The notes: generated by a model from the sequence alone, not told the origin. Shown: positions 9,030 to 19,068, counted from the first letter of the stretch. The stretch: DNA of 64,000 nucleotides from Cytophagales bacterium (GCA_013298025.1 JAAFJE010000011.1:124001-188000), one strand, 5' to 3'. Made by a program: numbers and translations.

Positions 9030-9530
9030 TTATCTTCCAAATAAAGCGTCAATTTTATCTTGACGAGTAGCATCTTCCATCGGATATTCTTTACGCATCG
9101 GATGGTAGTCCATGTCGTCTGTGTTCAGAATACGCTTTAGGTTAGGATGTCCTTCAAAAAGGATTCCGTAAAAGTCAAATGCTTCTCTTTCCATCCAGTC
9201 GGCGGCAGCATAAAGCTTCGTGATGGTAGGCACTACAGGCGACTCGATAGGCACATACAATTTGATAATCAAACGTACATTATTTTCGAGGCTGTGCAAA
9301 TGATAAATGACCCCTAGTTCTTGTCCTACGGCATCAGGGAAGTGGATACCGCCAAGGTCGGTTAGGAACTGGAATTTGAAAGTAGGATGTTGATATAAAT
9401 AATGTAGCAGAGGCACGATGGTATCGACTGAGGTAGTCACATTGAGGAGACCATAGTTTTCGACGATGCCATAAATTTTGTCCTCTCCAAACTTAGAAAC
9501 TAAATCCTGAGCAATTTGTTCGTTTGTCAT
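9030..9530 (-). CDS. nuoC: NADH-quinone oxidoreductase subunit C (30-kDa)
   Basis: 166 residues of the complex I 30-kDa family. The family signature ERE(A)FDFYGILFEGHPNL-type segment is at about residues 114-131, followed by the KEYPMED motif. It is a structural subunit of the peripheral arm, next to nuoD as expected. Confidence 0.95.
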   Translation of the reverse strand: MTNEQIAQDLVSKFGEDKIYGIVENYGLLNVTTSVDTIVPLLHYLYQHPTFKFQFLTDLGGIHFPDAVGQELGVIYHLHSLENNVRLIIKLYVPIESPVVPTITKLYAAADWMEREAFDFYGILFEGHPNLKRILNTDDMDYHPMRKEYPMEDATRQDKIDALFGR

Positions 9531-9581
9531 TGTAAACGCTGAAATGATAGAAAATGAGGTTTAATCAGTCGTTATGATAGC

Positions 9582-10130
9582 CTATTCGATACCATAAGAG
9601 TTCAATAAGGCTTTGTATTCAGGCGATTCTCTGCGTCTGCGTTGTTCTGTTTTCGCCAACTCCTGAATTTGCATAAACCCATCTAAGATTTGTTCGGGGC
9701 GAGGAGGGCATCCTGGCACATACACATCAACAGGAATGATGCGGTCGATGCCTTGTAACACCGAGTAAGTATCGAAAACGCCGCCCGACGAAGCACAAGC
9801 ACCAACGGCCATCACCCAGCGAGGTTCTGCCATTTGTAGATATACTTGTTTTACGACAGGGGCCATTTTTTTAGCAATGGTTCCCATCACCATCAAAACA
9901 TCAGCCTGACGAGCCGAGAAAGAGATACGTTCTGCTCCGAAACGAGCCAAGTCATAATGCGAAGCCATTGTAGCCATGAACTCAATTCCACAGCAAGAAG
10001 TAGCAAAAGGCAGTGGCCACAACGAATTGGCTCTAGCCAAGCCTACCAAGTCGTCTAATTTTGCAGCGAAGAATCCTTGACCTTCTAATCCCTGTGGGGC
10101 TTCTACCGTCTTTATTGTTCTATCACTCAT
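9582..10130 (-). CDS. nuoB: NADH-quinone oxidoreductase subunit B (N2 cluster)
   Basis: 182 residues carrying the terminal N2 [4Fe-4S] cluster. The tandem Cys46-Cys47 in [10 protein letters not shown], Cys112 in GACASSGG and Cys141 in GCPPRPEQ are the four ligands. Length is normal. It lies 88 bp after nuoA and 51 bp before nuoC. Confidence 0.97.
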   Translation of the reverse strand: MSDRTIKTVEAPQGLEGQGFFAAKLDDLVGLARANSLWPLPFATSCCGIEFMATMASHYDLARFGAERISFSARQADVLMVMGTIAKKMAPVVKQVYLQMAEPRWVMAVGACASSGGVFDTYSVLQGIDRIIPVDVYVPGCPPRPEQILDGFMQIQELAKTEQRRRRESPEYKALLNSYGIE

Positions 10131-10218
10131 TGTCTTTGTTCGATTAATATTTGATGTAACTTCGCTTTTTCAACTTTTTGTATAAAGCGAAAGTTTTATA
10201 ATTAGCGGCACAAAAGGA

Positions 10219-10587
10219 TTATTTTTCCCAATCCAATACACCTTTTTTCAATACATATACAAAACCTGCAAGCAACAGCCCCATAAAGACAATCATCTCT
10301 ACGAAGCCGTCCCATCCTAGGCCTTTGAAATTAACAGCCCAAGGATACATAAAGATAATCTCTACGTCGAAAAGAACGAACAAAATAGCTACTAAAAAAT
10401 ACTTAACAGAGATAGGCGTGCGGGCATTGCCAACAGACTCAATACCACATTCAAAGGCATCATCTTTGGCTTGGCTGTGGCGTTTGGGGCCTAACCAGTG
10501 CGTGGCAACCATAGTCAATACAATAAATGCTACAGCCGCTCCTAATTGCACGAGAATCGGAAGATAGTCGGAAGGTTGATAATTCAT
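10219..10587 (-). CDS. nuoA: NADH-quinone oxidoreductase subunit A
   Basis: A 122-residue ND3-type membrane protein with three hydrophobic segments. The loop with KDDAFECGIESVG (about residues 41-53) holds the family Cys that reports the active/deactive state. It is the first gene of the operon. No exact TAnnTTTG element stands out in the 293 bp upstream, so the operon promoter is not assigned. Confidence 0.95.
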   Translation of the reverse strand: MNYQPSDYLPILVQLGAAVAFIVLTMVATHWLGPKRHSQAKDDAFECGIESVGNARTPISVKYFLVAILFVLFDVEIIFMYPWAVNFKGLGWDGFVEMIVFMGLLLAGFVYVLKKGVLDWEK

Positions 10588-10831
10588 TGGGTCTATAAAT
10601 TTTAGTCTGTTATGCTCGAATGATTGCTATTCATGCCATTAAGACCAGTATGAGTGCTTTTATTCTATTTCATGAATTAGGCTGCAATTTACTGATAAAA
10701 ATTACACAATGTGCTTTTTTTAGCGTAAAAACCTAGTAAAGTTTGTAGTTTTTAGCGTTTATTTTTGGTCTAAATAAGATATACCAAGCAAATGCAGCTA
10801 TACGTTATGAGTACCCCTTTACCAAAACACA

Positions 10832-10864
10832 AACTCCCCAACTTATGGGTTAAGCTGAGGAGTT
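10832..10864 (-). terminator. hairpin terminator after the Bax-inhibitor-1 gene
   Basis: The outer stem AACTCC/GGAGTT and inner stem CAACTTA/TAAGCTG (one wobble) close a TGGGT loop. The hairpin starts 16 bp after the stop at 10881 and is followed on the minus strand by a G/T-rich tract rather than a clean T run. Confidence 0.55.
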
Positions 10865-10880
10865 CGATGCAAAAGCAAGG

Positions 10881-11591
10881 CTAATTTCTTCTGTTGCCCA
10901 ACAAGCGAAGCAAATGCAAGAAGAGATTGATAAAATCGAGGTACAATACCAAAGCTCCCATAATAGCTTCTTTGTGGTCTTCGTCGGTGCCTTCGTTGCC
11001 AATGATGTTCATTTCTTTGATTTTTTGCGTATCATAAGCAATCAATCCAACAAATACCAACACCCCAATAGAACTAATCACCATACCAAACATATCGCTG
11101 TTGATAAAGATATTGATAACTCCAGCAATGATCAAACCTATCAAGGCCATCATCAATAAACTTCCCCAAGAAGTCAAATCTTTTTGTGTGTAATACCCAT
11201 ACGCTGCCATCGCTATAAACATAGAAGCGGCAATCATAAAGACCCAGAAAATAGAATCGGCCGTAAATACAAAGAAGATAACCGAAAGCGTAATACCGTT
11301 GAGTATCGCATACAAGAAAAACCAAGCAGTAGCCGCATTGGCGGTCATCCGATGTACCCGGGCCGAAAGCCACGTAACAACGCCTAGCTCTGCGAAAAGC
11401 ATTACGTAAAACAAAAAGCGATTTCCAAAGATAAAATCGGTTATGGCAGGGGTAAGTGCTACGCCCAAAGCCACCAAAGCCGTTACGATGAGGGCTACCG
11501 ACATCCAACCAAATACTCTGGTGATGTAGCGTGCCTGCTCTTTCTGAATGGCTTCGTTTGAGTAATAGGGTGAAAATTGATTATTTTCCAT
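10881..11591 (-). CDS. Bax inhibitor-1 / YccA family membrane protein
   Basis: A 236-residue protein with seven hydrophobic segments. The polar N-terminus (NNQFSPYYSNEAIQKEQARY) and the signature close to YDTQKIKE (about residue 185) fit the BI-1/YccA family. The C-terminus LDFINLFLHLLRLLGNRR is typical of Bacteroidota members. Family members are implicated in calcium leak and protease control at the inner membrane; the role here is not shown. It is a single gene with its own terminator, divergent from guaB. Confidence 0.9.
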   Translation of the reverse strand: MENNQFSPYYSNEAIQKEQARYITRVFGWMSVALIVTALVALGVALTPAITDFIFGNRFLFYVMLFAELGVVTWLSARVHRMTANAATAWFFLYAILNGITLSVIFFVFTADSIFWVFMIAASMFIAMAAYGYYTQKDLTSWGSLLMMALIGLIIAGVINIFINSDMFGMVISSIGVLVFVGLIAYDTQKIKEMNIIGNEGTDEDHKEAIMGALVLYLDFINLFLHLLRLLGNRRN

Positions 11592-11829
11592 AACTATATG
11601 ATGATTGGTTTTGATGGTTCAATTTTACAAAAAAAAATCTAAATACCAAGTACAAAGCACTTGAATGTTTTGTGCAATGCGGTGCTTGATTGAAAAGCAG
11701 GTAAGATAAACCTAGCAAAGAAGTAATATGTACAGCCAAAACTAGGTTTTATATTTGCTAAAACCTTGAATTTCACAATTATTTAAAAATCATTTTTTCG
11801 ATTTTCTTTTAAAAGTACAAAATTCACCG

Positions 11830-11837
11830 TAAATTTG
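11830..11837 (+). promoter_or_regulatory. guaB -7 promoter element
   Basis: TAAATTTG matches TAnnTTTG exactly, 33 bp upstream of the guaB ATG. A T-rich tract at 11795-11810 lies where the -33 box would be. A second exact match, TATATTTG, is at 11750-11757. Confidence 0.55.
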
Positions 11838-11869
11838 TCTGGCAAATAACAAAATCAACGCTATTTGCC

Positions 11870-13339
11870 ATGTTAGATACATCCAAGTTCTTATACGAAG
11901 CACTCACTTACGATGATGTTTTGCTTCTTCCAGCTTACTCCGAAGTACTTCCACGAGATACCAGCACCCAAACCCAACTCACCCGTAATATTACCCTCAA
12001 CGTTCCGATGGTATCGGCTGCTATGGACACCGTTACTGAGGCTGCCTTGGCTATTGCGATGGCCCAAGAAGGTGGTATTGGAATTATCCACAAAAATATG
12101 ACTATCGCCCAGCAAGCGGCACAAGTGAGAAAGGTGAAACGCTCTGAATCGGGCATGATTATCGACCCTGTAACCCTTACCGACGGACAAACCCTTGGCG
12201 ATGCTCATCGTATTATGCGTGAGTTCAAAATCGGTGGGATTCCGGTTATCGACAACGCTGGTAAGCTTATCGGTATTTTAACCAACCGTGACTTGCGTTT
12301 TCAGAAGGATTTGTCGAAAACAGTCAATGAAATTATGACTAAAGACAACCTGATTACTGCTAAAAAGGGCATTTCTTTAGACGAAGCGGAAAGCATTTTG
12401 CAAGAATTTAAAATTGAAAAGCTTCCTATCGTTGACGAAAACTACAAACTTATTGGCTTAGTTACGTACAAAGATATTATCAAACGTAAAAATAACCCTT
12501 ACGCTTCTAAAGATGCGTTGGGTCGCTTGCGTGTAGGTGCGGCTGTGGGTGTTACGCCCGACTTACTCGACCGTGTACAGGCCTTGGTACAAGTGGGTGT
12601 CGATGTGATAAGTATCGATACGGCTCATGGCCACTCGAAGGGTGTAATTGATGCCTTGAGACGTGTAAAAGCTCAATTCCCTGATTTAGATGTAATTGTA
12701 GGCAACGTGGCTACAGGTGAAGGAGCAAGAGCCTTGGCCGAAGCGGGTGCTGATGCCGTAAAGGTAGGCGTTGGGCCAGGTAGTATTTGTACGACTCGTA
12801 TCATTGCTGGAGTGGGTATGCCACAACTTACAGCGGTGTATGAAGCAGCACAGGCTGTTGCCGATTTGGGTGTACCAATCATTGCCGATGGTGGTATTCG
12901 TTTTTCTGGCGACATCGCTAAGGCGATTGCTGGCGGTGCAAGTACCGTAATGATTGGCTCGATGCTGGCAGGAACTGATGAGGCTCCAGGTGAGGTAATT
13001 ATTTTTGAAGGCCGTAAGTTTAAAACTTACCGTGGCATGGGTTCGCTAGAGGCGATGGAAGATGGCTCGAAAGACCGTTATTTCCAAGATGCCGAAGACG
13101 ATATTAAAAAACTGGTACCAGAAGGTATCGTAGGACGTGTGCCGTTTAAGGGCTCGGTTGCTGAGATTATTTACCAGATGGTTGGTGGCTTAAAGGCTGG
13201 TATGGGCTATTGCGGTGCAAAAGATATTGCTGCGATGCAAAAAGCTCGTTTCGTAAAAATCACAACCGCAGGTGTCAAAGAAAGTCACCCACACGATATT
13301 ACGATTTCTAAAGAAGCGCCTAATTATAGTGCTAAATAA
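11870..13339 (+). CDS. guaB: IMP dehydrogenase
   Basis: 489 residues. The enzyme oxidises IMP to XMP with NAD, the committed step of guanine nucleotide synthesis. The barrel is interrupted by two CBS domains (about residues 95-205). The active-site loop [11 protein letters not shown] carries the catalytic Cys307, and the GMGS and arginine-flap regions follow at about 395-410. It is single-gene, with a promoter candidate upstream and a strong terminator 17 bp after the stop. Confidence 0.97.
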   Translation: MLDTSKFLYEALTYDDVLLLPAYSEVLPRDTSTQTQLTRNITLNVPMVSAAMDTVTEAALAIAMAQEGGIGIIHKNMTIAQQAAQVRKVKRSESGMIIDPVTLTDGQTLGDAHRIMREFKIGGIPVIDNAGKLIGILTNRDLRFQKDLSKTVNEIMTKDNLITAKKGISLDEAESILQEFKIEKLPIVDENYKLIGLVTYKDIIKRKNNPYASKDALGRLRVGAAVGVTPDLLDRVQALVQVGVDVISIDTAHGHSKGVIDALRRVKAQFPDLDVIVGNVATGEGARALAEAGADAVKVGVGPGSICTTRIIAGVGMPQLTAVYEAAQAVADLGVPIIADGGIRFSGDIAKAIAGGASTVMIGSMLAGTDEAPGEVIIFEGRKFKTYRGMGSLEAMEDGSKDRYFQDAEDDIKKLVPEGIVGRVPFKGSVAEIIYQMVGGLKAGMGYCGAKDIAAMQKARFVKITTAGVKESHPHDITISKEAPNYSAK

Positions 13340-13356
13340 CTTATAATCAAGGCTAT

Positions 13357-13403
13357 AAAAAAAGAGAGAACAGGTATGTTTTATACCTATTCTCTCTTTT
13401 TTT
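13357..13403 (+). terminator. guaB Rho-independent terminator
   Basis: A long stem pairs AAGAGAGAA with TTCTCTCTT and AGGTAT with ATACCT around a short T-rich loop, with one internal mismatch. A run of T follows on the plus strand and a run of A precedes it, so it can also stop mnmD-side transcription. Confidence 0.88.
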
Positions 13404-13475
13404 GTATGAAAATAAGCTATTTCACCTCAAGCTCAACACTTATCAAAATTAGATTCAACACTCAATGATGCTAGT

Positions 13476-14129
13476 CTAGCACTTAATAGCTCTTAAAATT
13501 TCTCTTTTTCCTATGGGACCATTATGTTTTTCTACTGTAAATCCTGCTGCTTGTAAGGCTCTCCTGACAATTGATTTAGAACAGTAGGTTGTCAATAATG
13601 CCCCTGTATTCATAGCCTTGTATAATCGGGCAAAAACGTCTTCTGTCCACAATTCGGGCTGTGTAGTAGGGGAATAAGCATCAAAATATACCAAGTCGAT
13701 AGGATATTCAAAGGTGTAATCTAATAAATTCGCCTTTGTTTTCTTGATAGAAAAATGCGTCGAAAGGTCTTGCCATTCCTGCCAAGAAGCGGTGTGTATT
13801 TTTTCTAAAAAACTGATATGAAGCATTTTATCATAATTCAAAGAGGCTACTTGCTCGTTTGTCAACGGAAATGCCTCTATCGTTTCATACCGCACCGTAC
13901 ACTGCTTTTTTGTGGCTTCTAAAGCGGTGAGCAAGGCATTTAGCCCTGTTCCTAAACCCATTTCAAATACATTGATAGTGGTTTTTTCTTGCATTTTAGC
14001 CCAAAGCCCTATTTCAATAAACACCCGCATCGACTCTTGCAATGCTCCATGAAGAGAGTGATGCCAAACAGCTAACTCGGTATTATAAAACGTATGCGAA
14101 CCGTCTTTTGTGACTACTAATTCTATCAT
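13476..14129 (-). CDS. mnmD: tRNA (5-methylaminomethyl-2-thiouridine) methyltransferase MnmD
   Basis: A 217-residue SAM-dependent methyltransferase corresponding to the methyltransferase half of MnmC, which completes mnm5s2U34 in tRNA. The SAM loop EMGLGTGLNALL spans residues 56-67. YFDAYSPTTQPELW (148-161) holds the DAF/Y-SP substrate motif of the family. The FAD oxidase half of E. coli MnmC is absent, as in other stand-alone MnmD proteins. I chose the ATG at 14129; an upstream TTG at 14141 would fall at the predicted transcription start. Confidence 0.88.
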   Translation of the reverse strand: MIELVVTKDGSHTFYNTELAVWHHSLHGALQESMRVFIEIGLWAKMQEKTTINVFEMGLGTGLNALLTALEATKKQCTVRYETIEAFPLTNEQVASLNYDKMLHISFLEKIHTASWQEWQDLSTHFSIKKTKANLLDYTFEYPIDLVYFDAYSPTTQPELWTEDVFARLYKAMNTGALLTTYCSKSIVRRALQAAGFTVEKHNGPIGKREILRAIKC

Positions 14130-14148
14130 GTTTTTGGTCAATTTTATA

Positions 14149-14156
14149 CAAAATTA
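14149..14156 (-). promoter_or_regulatory. mnmD -7 promoter element
   Basis: TAATTTTG on the minus strand matches TAnnTTTG, 20 bp upstream of the ATG at 14129. The leader would be very short, which favours that ATG over the TTG at 14141. Confidence 0.45.
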
Positions 14157-14181
14157 ACAAGCATTTTTTAGAATTGTACCA

Positions 14182-14210
14182 AAAAAAAAGGCAGTAAACA
14201 CTGCCTTTTT
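14182..14210 (-). terminator. carA Rho-independent terminator
   Basis: GGCAG/CTGCC with flanking A-T pairs forms the stem over a TAAACA loop. On the minus strand a run of T follows. It begins 7 bp after the carA stop. Confidence 0.85.
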
Positions 14211-14216
14211 CTGTTA

Positions 14217-15317
14217 TTATTGAAGCATTCCAACAAATGAATCGAACAAATATCTCGAATCGTGTGGGCCTGGCGATGCTTCGGGGTGATGTTGTACCGA
14301 GAAGGCAGGTTTATCGGTTCTACGAATACCTTCTACTGTATTATCGTTCAGGTTGATATGCGTCAACTCTACGTTTGAAGCGGCTTCTAAATCAGTCTTT
14401 TTCACAGCAAAACCGTGGTTTTGAGAAGTGATTTCAGAAAGACCCGTCACCAAATTTTTCACGGGATGGTTCAAGCCTCTGTGTCCGTTTTTCATTTTAT
14501 ACGTTGACAAACCCGAAGCTTGTGCCAAAATCTGGTGTCCTAAGCAAATCCCAAACGTAGGCTTGTTATTTTCTACAATCGTTTTTACGGTTGATACGGC
14601 GTAAGGCATTACGGCAGGGTCGCCAGGGCCATTAGAGATAAAATAGCCATTGGGTTGCCAAGCTTCCATTTCCTCAAATGGGGTTTTAGCAGGAAACACT
14701 TTCAAGTAACAACCTCTGTCGGTCAAATTTGCTAAAATGCTTTTCTTCACACCCAAGTCCAACACAGCCACTTTGAAAGGAGCATTTTCGTCGCCCAAGA
14801 AGTAAGGTTCTTGTGTACATACTTTCGACGAAAGTTCAAGGCCTTCCATCTGAGGCACTTTGGCTAATTCGGCTTTCAATGTTTCTGCCTCTAAAATTTC
14901 GGAAGAAATGATACAGTTCATCGCACCTTTTTCACGAATCAAACGCACAATTTGGCGTGTATCAATGCCCGAAATACCTACAATCCCAGCCTTTTCAAAA
15001 TATTCTTGCAACGAGCCATCGGCTGTTTTACGAGAATGGATAGGCGAAAATTCATTACAAACCATGCCTGCAATCTTCACAGAGGCAGACTCTTCCTCCA
15101 ACTCATTCACCACTCCATAGTTACCGATATGTGAAGTAGTGTTTACAATTACTTGTCCAAAATACGAAGGGTCCGTATAAATTTCTTGGTACCCTGTCAT
15201 TCCAGTATTGAAGCAGATTTCACCGCCACTCGTTCCTATTTTCCCGAGTGCTTTGCCTCTAAAAACTGTGCCGTCTTCCAACAATAATATAGCTGGTTGG
15301 CTCTGTGTTACTTTCAT
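14217..15317 (-). CDS. carA: carbamoyl-phosphate synthase small subunit
   Basis: 366 residues. The glutamine amidotransferase subunit hydrolyses Gln and feeds ammonia to CarB for carbamoyl phosphate (arginine and pyrimidine synthesis). The small-subunit domain occupies the N-terminal half (GxGEICFNTGMTGYQEI motif). The class I GATase follows, with the nucleophile Cys in FGICLGHQ (about residue 250) and the catalytic His-Glu in HHPEASPG. I use the ATG at 15317 because the promoter element at 15345-15352 would put the transcript start downstream of the alternative ATG at 15347. carB is not in the window. Confidence 0.95.
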   Translation of the reverse strand: MKVTQSQPAILLLEDGTVFRGKALGKIGTSGGEICFNTGMTGYQEIYTDPSYFGQVIVNTTSHIGNYGVVNELEEESASVKIAGMVCNEFSPIHSRKTADGSLQEYFEKAGIVGISGIDTRQIVRLIREKGAMNCIISSEILEAETLKAELAKVPQMEGLELSSKVCTQEPYFLGDENAPFKVAVLDLGVKKSILANLTDRGCYLKVFPAKTPFEEMEAWQPNGYFISNGPGDPAVMPYAVSTVKTIVENNKPTFGICLGHQILAQASGLSTYKMKNGHRGLNHPVKNLVTGLSEITSQNHGFAVKKTDLEAASNVELTHINLNDNTVEGIRRTDKPAFSVQHHPEASPGPHDSRYLFDSFVGMLQ

Positions 15318-15344
15318 TGGTTGCTCTTTGGTTAAAAAATCATG

Positions 15345-15352
15345 CAAAGTTA
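15345..15352 (-). promoter_or_regulatory. carA -7 promoter element
   Basis: TAACTTTG on the minus strand matches TAnnTTTG, 27 bp upstream of the chosen ATG. carA lies after the terminator of the ribosomal operon and needs its own promoter. Confidence 0.5.
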
Positions 15353-15469
15353 CGGGAAAAAGTATAAAAAAGAAGTGTTTTTGGCTAATAGCAAAAATCT
15401 ATCAAAAACGACCAACTATTTCATGGATTTATGCAAAAAGCTCCCGTCACATTGAATGGATGATACACA

Positions 15470-15501
15470 AAAAAAGAGGCTACTTGTAAGTAACCTCTTT
15501 T
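15470..15501 (-). terminator. terminator of the S10-spc-alpha ribosomal operon
   Basis: AAAAGAGG/CCTCTTTT and TACTT/AAGTA pair around a GT loop, with one C/A mismatch. On the minus strand the stem is followed by a T-rich tract. It starts 19 bp after the rplQ stop. Confidence 0.87.
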
Positions 15502-15520
15502 AGCTCAATCAAAAGCTTGA

Positions 15521-16036
15521 TTATTCTTCTGTTTTCTCTTCTTCGGCAGCAGGAGCTTCTGGAGCTTCGGTAGCAGGAGTTTCTTCGGCAGTAGCTTCAA
15601 CAGCTTTTTTAGAAGAACGACGGCTACGACGAGTTTTAGCAGCTTTTTCATCTGTAGCAGCAGCGGCCAACAATGTTTCGTTGAAATCAACTAATTCAAT
15701 CAAACACATATCGGCGTTGTCACCAAGACGATTTCCTAACTTGATAATTCTTGTATAACCTCCTGGGCGGTTAGCAATTTTCTCAGAAACCACACCGAAA
15801 AGTTCTTTCACGGCTTCTTTGTTTTGCAAATAAGAGAATACTACGCGACGGCTGTTGGTATCGTCAGTTTTTGATTTTGTAATCAAAGGCTCAACGTACT
15901 TTCTCAATTCTTTCGCTTTCGCAGTAGTAGTTTGGATTCTTTTGTGAAGAATCAAAGAAGCAGCCATGTTCGATAACATTGCGGCTCTGTGAGAGGCAGT
16001 TCTGCCTAAGTGGTTGTGTGTTTTACCGTGTCTCAT
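15521..16036 (-). CDS. rplQ: 50S ribosomal protein L17
   Basis: 171 residues. The first ~120 are the L17 fold ([20 protein letters not shown] start and the KGGYTR-like [19 protein letters not shown] region). The last ~50 are an Ala/Glu/Lys-rich extension of the kind seen in many Bacteroidota. It is the last gene of the ribosomal cluster, 141 bp after rpoA. Confidence 0.96.
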   Translation of the reverse strand: MRHGKTHNHLGRTASHRAAMLSNMAASLILHKRIQTTTAKAKELRKYVEPLITKSKTDDTNSRRVVFSYLQNKEAVKELFGVVSEKIANRPGGYTRIIKLGNRLGDNADMCLIELVDFNETLLAAAATDEKAAKTRRSRRSSKKAVEATAEETPATEAPEAPAAEEEKTEE

Positions 16037-16177
16037 TGTTTTCGTAAGTTAAAAGCGAAGCTTAACGCTTCACTGCGGTTAGAACAAAAGTGTTCCACCT
16101 ATTACTACTTGTTGTTATATTAAAAAACTATACAAAATTACGAAAGTTATCGCAATTTTGTATAGGAATAGTAATGC

Positions 16178-17167
16178 TTAATCTTCGTCCAAGCGGTAGC
16201 GAATAACGTCCATACCAAAGTGTAGGCCTTTTTCTTCTACCAATTGTTCCAATTCAGTTAATGACTTCTTACCGAAGTTACGGAATTTCATCATGTCAGA
16301 AATTTCCAATTTAACCAAATCGCCTAATGTTCTTACGTCTGCTGATTTCAAACAGTTGTAAGCACGCACCGACAAATCGAGGTCTGCCAATGGTGTTTTC
16401 AACAATTTTCTCATGTGTAGCATCTCTTCGTCCACTACATTTTCATCTTCGGCTTTCATCGCCTCGAATGTCATGGTTTGGTCAGAGAACAACATGAAGT
16501 GTTGAATCAAAATGTAAGCTGCTCCTTTCAACGCATCTTCTGGGTGGATAGAACCGTCTGTTTCAATATCCAAGATGAGTTTTTCGTAGTCAGTTTTTTG
16601 TTCAACACGGGTATTTTCTACGCTAAATCGCACGTTTTTGATAGGCGTGTAAATAGCGTCGATAGGAATATGTCCAAAAGGAGGTTCTGAATTGCGAGGT
16701 TCGTCGGCAGGCACGTATCCACGGCCTTTTTCAACGATAATCTCCATTTCAAACTCTTTCGATTCATCCAAATGGCAAATCACCAAGTTTGGATTAAGAA
16801 TAGTAAAGTAGTTAGTGAAACGGTTGATGTCGCCGGCAGTCAAAGTGCTTTGTCCTTTTACACGAACATTGATTTTATTCTCAAGAATTTCTTGAGTTTT
16901 CTTAAATCTTACTTTTTTCAGATTCAAGATAATCTCAGTCATATCCTCGATCACACCCTCAATAGCTGAGAACTCATGCAAAACTCCGCTTACTTTAACG
17001 CTAGTGATTGCGTAGCCTTCCAAAGAAGACAACAAGATTCTACGAAGTGCGTTACCAATTGTAACGCCATAGCCTTTTTCGAGAGGCTTAAACTCAAATA
17101 ACCCGTGAAAGTCGTCAGCTTTCTCCATAACGACTTTGTCGGGCATTTGGAATGCTAATATTGACAT
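16178..17167 (-). CDS. rpoA: DNA-directed RNA polymerase subunit alpha
   Basis: 329 residues. The N-terminal dimerisation domain includes [14 protein letters not shown] (about residues 40-53). The C-terminal domain with [20 protein letters not shown] and the helix-hairpin-helix [10 protein letters not shown] is complete. A promoter candidate lies 116-145 bp upstream, inside the long rpsD-rpoA spacer, so rpoA-rplQ may be transcribed partly on their own. Confidence 0.98.
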   Translation of the reverse strand: MSILAFQMPDKVVMEKADDFHGLFEFKPLEKGYGVTIGNALRRILLSSLEGYAITSVKVSGVLHEFSAIEGVIEDMTEIILNLKKVRFKKTQEILENKINVRVKGQSTLTAGDINRFTNYFTILNPNLVICHLDESKEFEMEIIVEKGRGYVPADEPRNSEPPFGHIPIDAIYTPIKNVRFSVENTRVEQKTDYEKLILDIETDGSIHPEDALKGAAYILIQHFMLFSDQTMTFEAMKAEDENVVDEEMLHMRKLLKTPLADLDLSVRAYNCLKSADVRTLGDLVKLEISDMMKFRNFGKKSLTELEQLVEEKGLHFGMDVIRYRLDED

Positions 17168-17282
17168 ATTTCGTAGCTTAATTTATCTTAGATTTTATAA
17201 GAATAGAGTAATCGAGCGTAATATACGAAATAACTTTGTGAGTTATTGGCTAATACAGGGACTTTTCGCAAAAAAATCTTGA

Positions 17283-17312
17283 CAAAATTATAAAATTTTA
17301 TTATATTACAAA
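17283..17312 (-). promoter_or_regulatory. rpoA promoter (TTTG-N18-TAATTTTG)
   Basis: On the minus strand a TTTG -33 box (17309-17312) is followed after 18 bp by TAATTTTG (17283-17290), a full match to the Bacteroidota promoter consensus. The transcript would start near 17276, about 110 nt before the rpoA ATG. Confidence 0.6.
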
Positions 17313-17360
17313 TTTCACAATAGTAAAGATTTCAGGAAAATAACCAGTATTGGTGTTATA

Positions 17361-17397
17361 AAATATCGAATACCAAAAAAATTGATATTCGATATTT
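17361..17397 (-). repeat. 12-bp perfect inverted repeat between rpsD and rpoA
   Basis: AAATATCGAATA and TATTCGATATTT pair perfectly with a 13-nt loop that is T-rich in the transcript. It sits 71 bp after the rpsD stop. No T run follows on the minus strand, so an attenuator or mRNA-processing or protein-binding site is as likely as a terminator. Confidence 0.6.
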
Positions 17398-17467
17398 CAA
17401 CTAACGAAGTTTTTTGTATATTAATTGGTAACAAAACTTTGTAAAAAAAGTTTTATCAGCCATTCGA

Positions 17468-18073
17468 TTACTTCGAGTAAAGCTCGACGATTGCCTGCTC
17501 GTTGAAGTTCTCAGGAATGTCAGTTCTCTCAGGATATGAAACGAATTTACCAGTTAATGTACTAGTTTCCCATTCCAACCAGCTAAAGCGTTTACCAGCT
17601 TTGCCAGCCAAAGAGTTGGTGATTACTTCCAAAGATTTTGATTTTTCACGAACGCCAACCAATTGTCCTGGCTTTAATGAATATGAAGGGATGTTTACCA
17701 CTTCTCCATCAACAATGATATGTTTGTGGATAACCAACTGGCGCGCTGCACGACGAGTTGGAGCAATACCCAAACGATACACGGTGTTGTCGAGACGAGC
17801 TTCACACAATTTCAAAAGGTTTTCGCCTTTGATACCTTCTTTTACAGCAGCCTTATGGAACAAGTTCTCGAATTGTTTTTCAAGAATACCATAAGTATAT
17901 TTTACTTTTTGTTTCTCTTTCAACTGCAAAGCGTACTCCGATTGTTTAGTACGTTTACCTTTGCCGTGTTGGCCTGGGCCATAATTTTTGCGTGATAACG
18001 CTTTGCTTGGACCTAAGATTGGCTCACCGAAACGACGAGCGATTTTTGATTTTGGACCTGTATATCTTGCCAT
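17468..18073 (-). CDS. rpsD: 30S ribosomal protein S4
   Basis: 201 residues from the ATG at 18073 ([19 protein letters not shown]), the normal S4 start; a longer frame to 18103 adds ten unrelated residues. The S4 RNA-binding domain ([20 protein letters not shown]) is central. The N-terminal zinc-finger cysteines of some S4 proteins are absent. S4 nucleates 30S assembly and in other bacteria represses the alpha operon. Confidence 0.97.
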   Translation of the reverse strand: MARYTGPKSKIARRFGEPILGPSKALSRKNYGPGQHGKGKRTKQSEYALQLKEKQKVKYTYGILEKQFENLFHKAAVKEGIKGENLLKLCEARLDNTVYRLGIAPTRRAARQLVIHKHIIVDGEVVNIPSYSLKPGQLVGVREKSKSLEVITNSLAGKAGKRFSWLEWETSTLTGKFVSYPERTDIPENFNEQAIVELYSK

Positions 18074-18210
18074 TATTTGTAAGAAAGTTGAGTCATTGAG
18101 CAACGTTTACCCAATGAAGTAATTAGTTGTGAAACGTAAAAACGAAGGATAATAATTACTAATTATCCTTCGCAATATTTTATAAAAGCTTGTACAAAAG
18201 CGTACAAAAA

Positions 18211-18606
18211 CTATACTCTACGACGTTTTGGAGGGCGACATCCGTTGTGTGGAAGTGGCGTGATGTCTTTGATTGAAGTCACTTCAATACCAGCGTTTGC
18301 TACAGTTCTGATAGCTGATTCACGACCAGCACCAGGGCCTTTTACAAAAACCTCAGCTTTTTTCATACCAGCTTCAACGGCTACAGCAGCACAGTTAGAA
18401 GCTGCCATTTGTGCAGCATAAGGAGTGTTTTTCTTAGAGCCTTTGAAGCCCATTTTACCCGCAGAAGCCCAAGAGATAACTTGTCCTTGACTGTTGGTAA
18501 TTGAAATGATGATGTTGTTAAAAGAAGCTTTGATGTGTACTTGACCCACTTGTTCAACTACAACTACTCTTTTCTTTGCTTTATCTTTTCTTTTAGCCTG
18601 TGCCAT
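18211..18606 (-). CDS. rpsK: 30S ribosomal protein S11
   Basis: 131 residues. Motifs include [15 protein letters not shown] and the C-terminal [18 protein letters not shown], the hallmark end of S11 at the 30S platform. It lies between rpsM and rpsD, with 84 and 137 bp spacers. Confidence 0.98.
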   Translation of the reverse strand: MAQAKRKDKAKKRVVVVEQVGQVHIKASFNNIIISITNSQGQVISWASAGKMGFKGSKKNTPYAAQMAASNCAAVAVEAGMKKAEVFVKGPGAGRESAIRTVANAGIEVTSIKDITPLPHNGCRPPKRRRV

Positions 18607-18690
18607 TTTAAGAGTTTATTTAATGTGCTATACCCAGTTTTTCAAACTGAATTGAATCTTTGGTACAATAATGCTACATTACATTAGTGA

Positions 18691-19068
18691 TTACTTAGTA
18701 GCTTTTTTCTTGTTAGCAACTGTCTTACGTTTACCCTTACGAGTACGAGAGTTGTTTTTAGTTCTTTGACCACGCAAAGGAAGACCTTTACGGTGACGAA
18801 GACCACGGTAGCAACCAATGTCCATCAAACGTTTGATGTTCAACTGAATTTCAGAACGAAGTTGACCTTCTGTTTTAAATTCAGCCGCAATGATGTTACG
18901 GATGGCACTAGCTTCCTCATCGTTCCATTCACCAGCTTTCTTATCTAAAGAAATACCAGCTTGGGCTAAAATTTTCTGAGCAGTGCTACGACCGATACCG
19001 AAGATATAGGTCAAAGCGATTTCGCCTCTTTTTTTATCGGGAATATCAACCCCTGCAATACGAGCCAT
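18691..19068 (-). CDS. rpsM: 30S ribosomal protein S13
   Basis: 125 residues, starting [19 protein letters not shown], with the helix-hairpin-helix [15 protein letters not shown] and the basic tail [18 protein letters not shown]. It contacts the P-site tRNA in the 30S head. Confidence 0.98.
   Translation of the reverse strand: MARIAGVDIPDKKRGEIALTYIFGIGRSTAQKILAQAGISLDKKAGEWNDEEASAIRNIIAAEFKTEGQLRSEIQLNIKRLMDIGCYRGLRHRKGLPLRGQRTKNNSRTRKGKRKTVANKKKATK

Larger units (their letters stand above)
17168..17467 (-). other. 300-bp rpsD-rpoA spacer with promoter and hairpin
   Basis: This is the largest gap in the ribosomal cluster and is AT-rich. It holds an rpoA promoter candidate (17283-17312) and a perfect 12-bp inverted repeat (17361-17397). 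I see no open frame of note. Confidence 0.6.
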
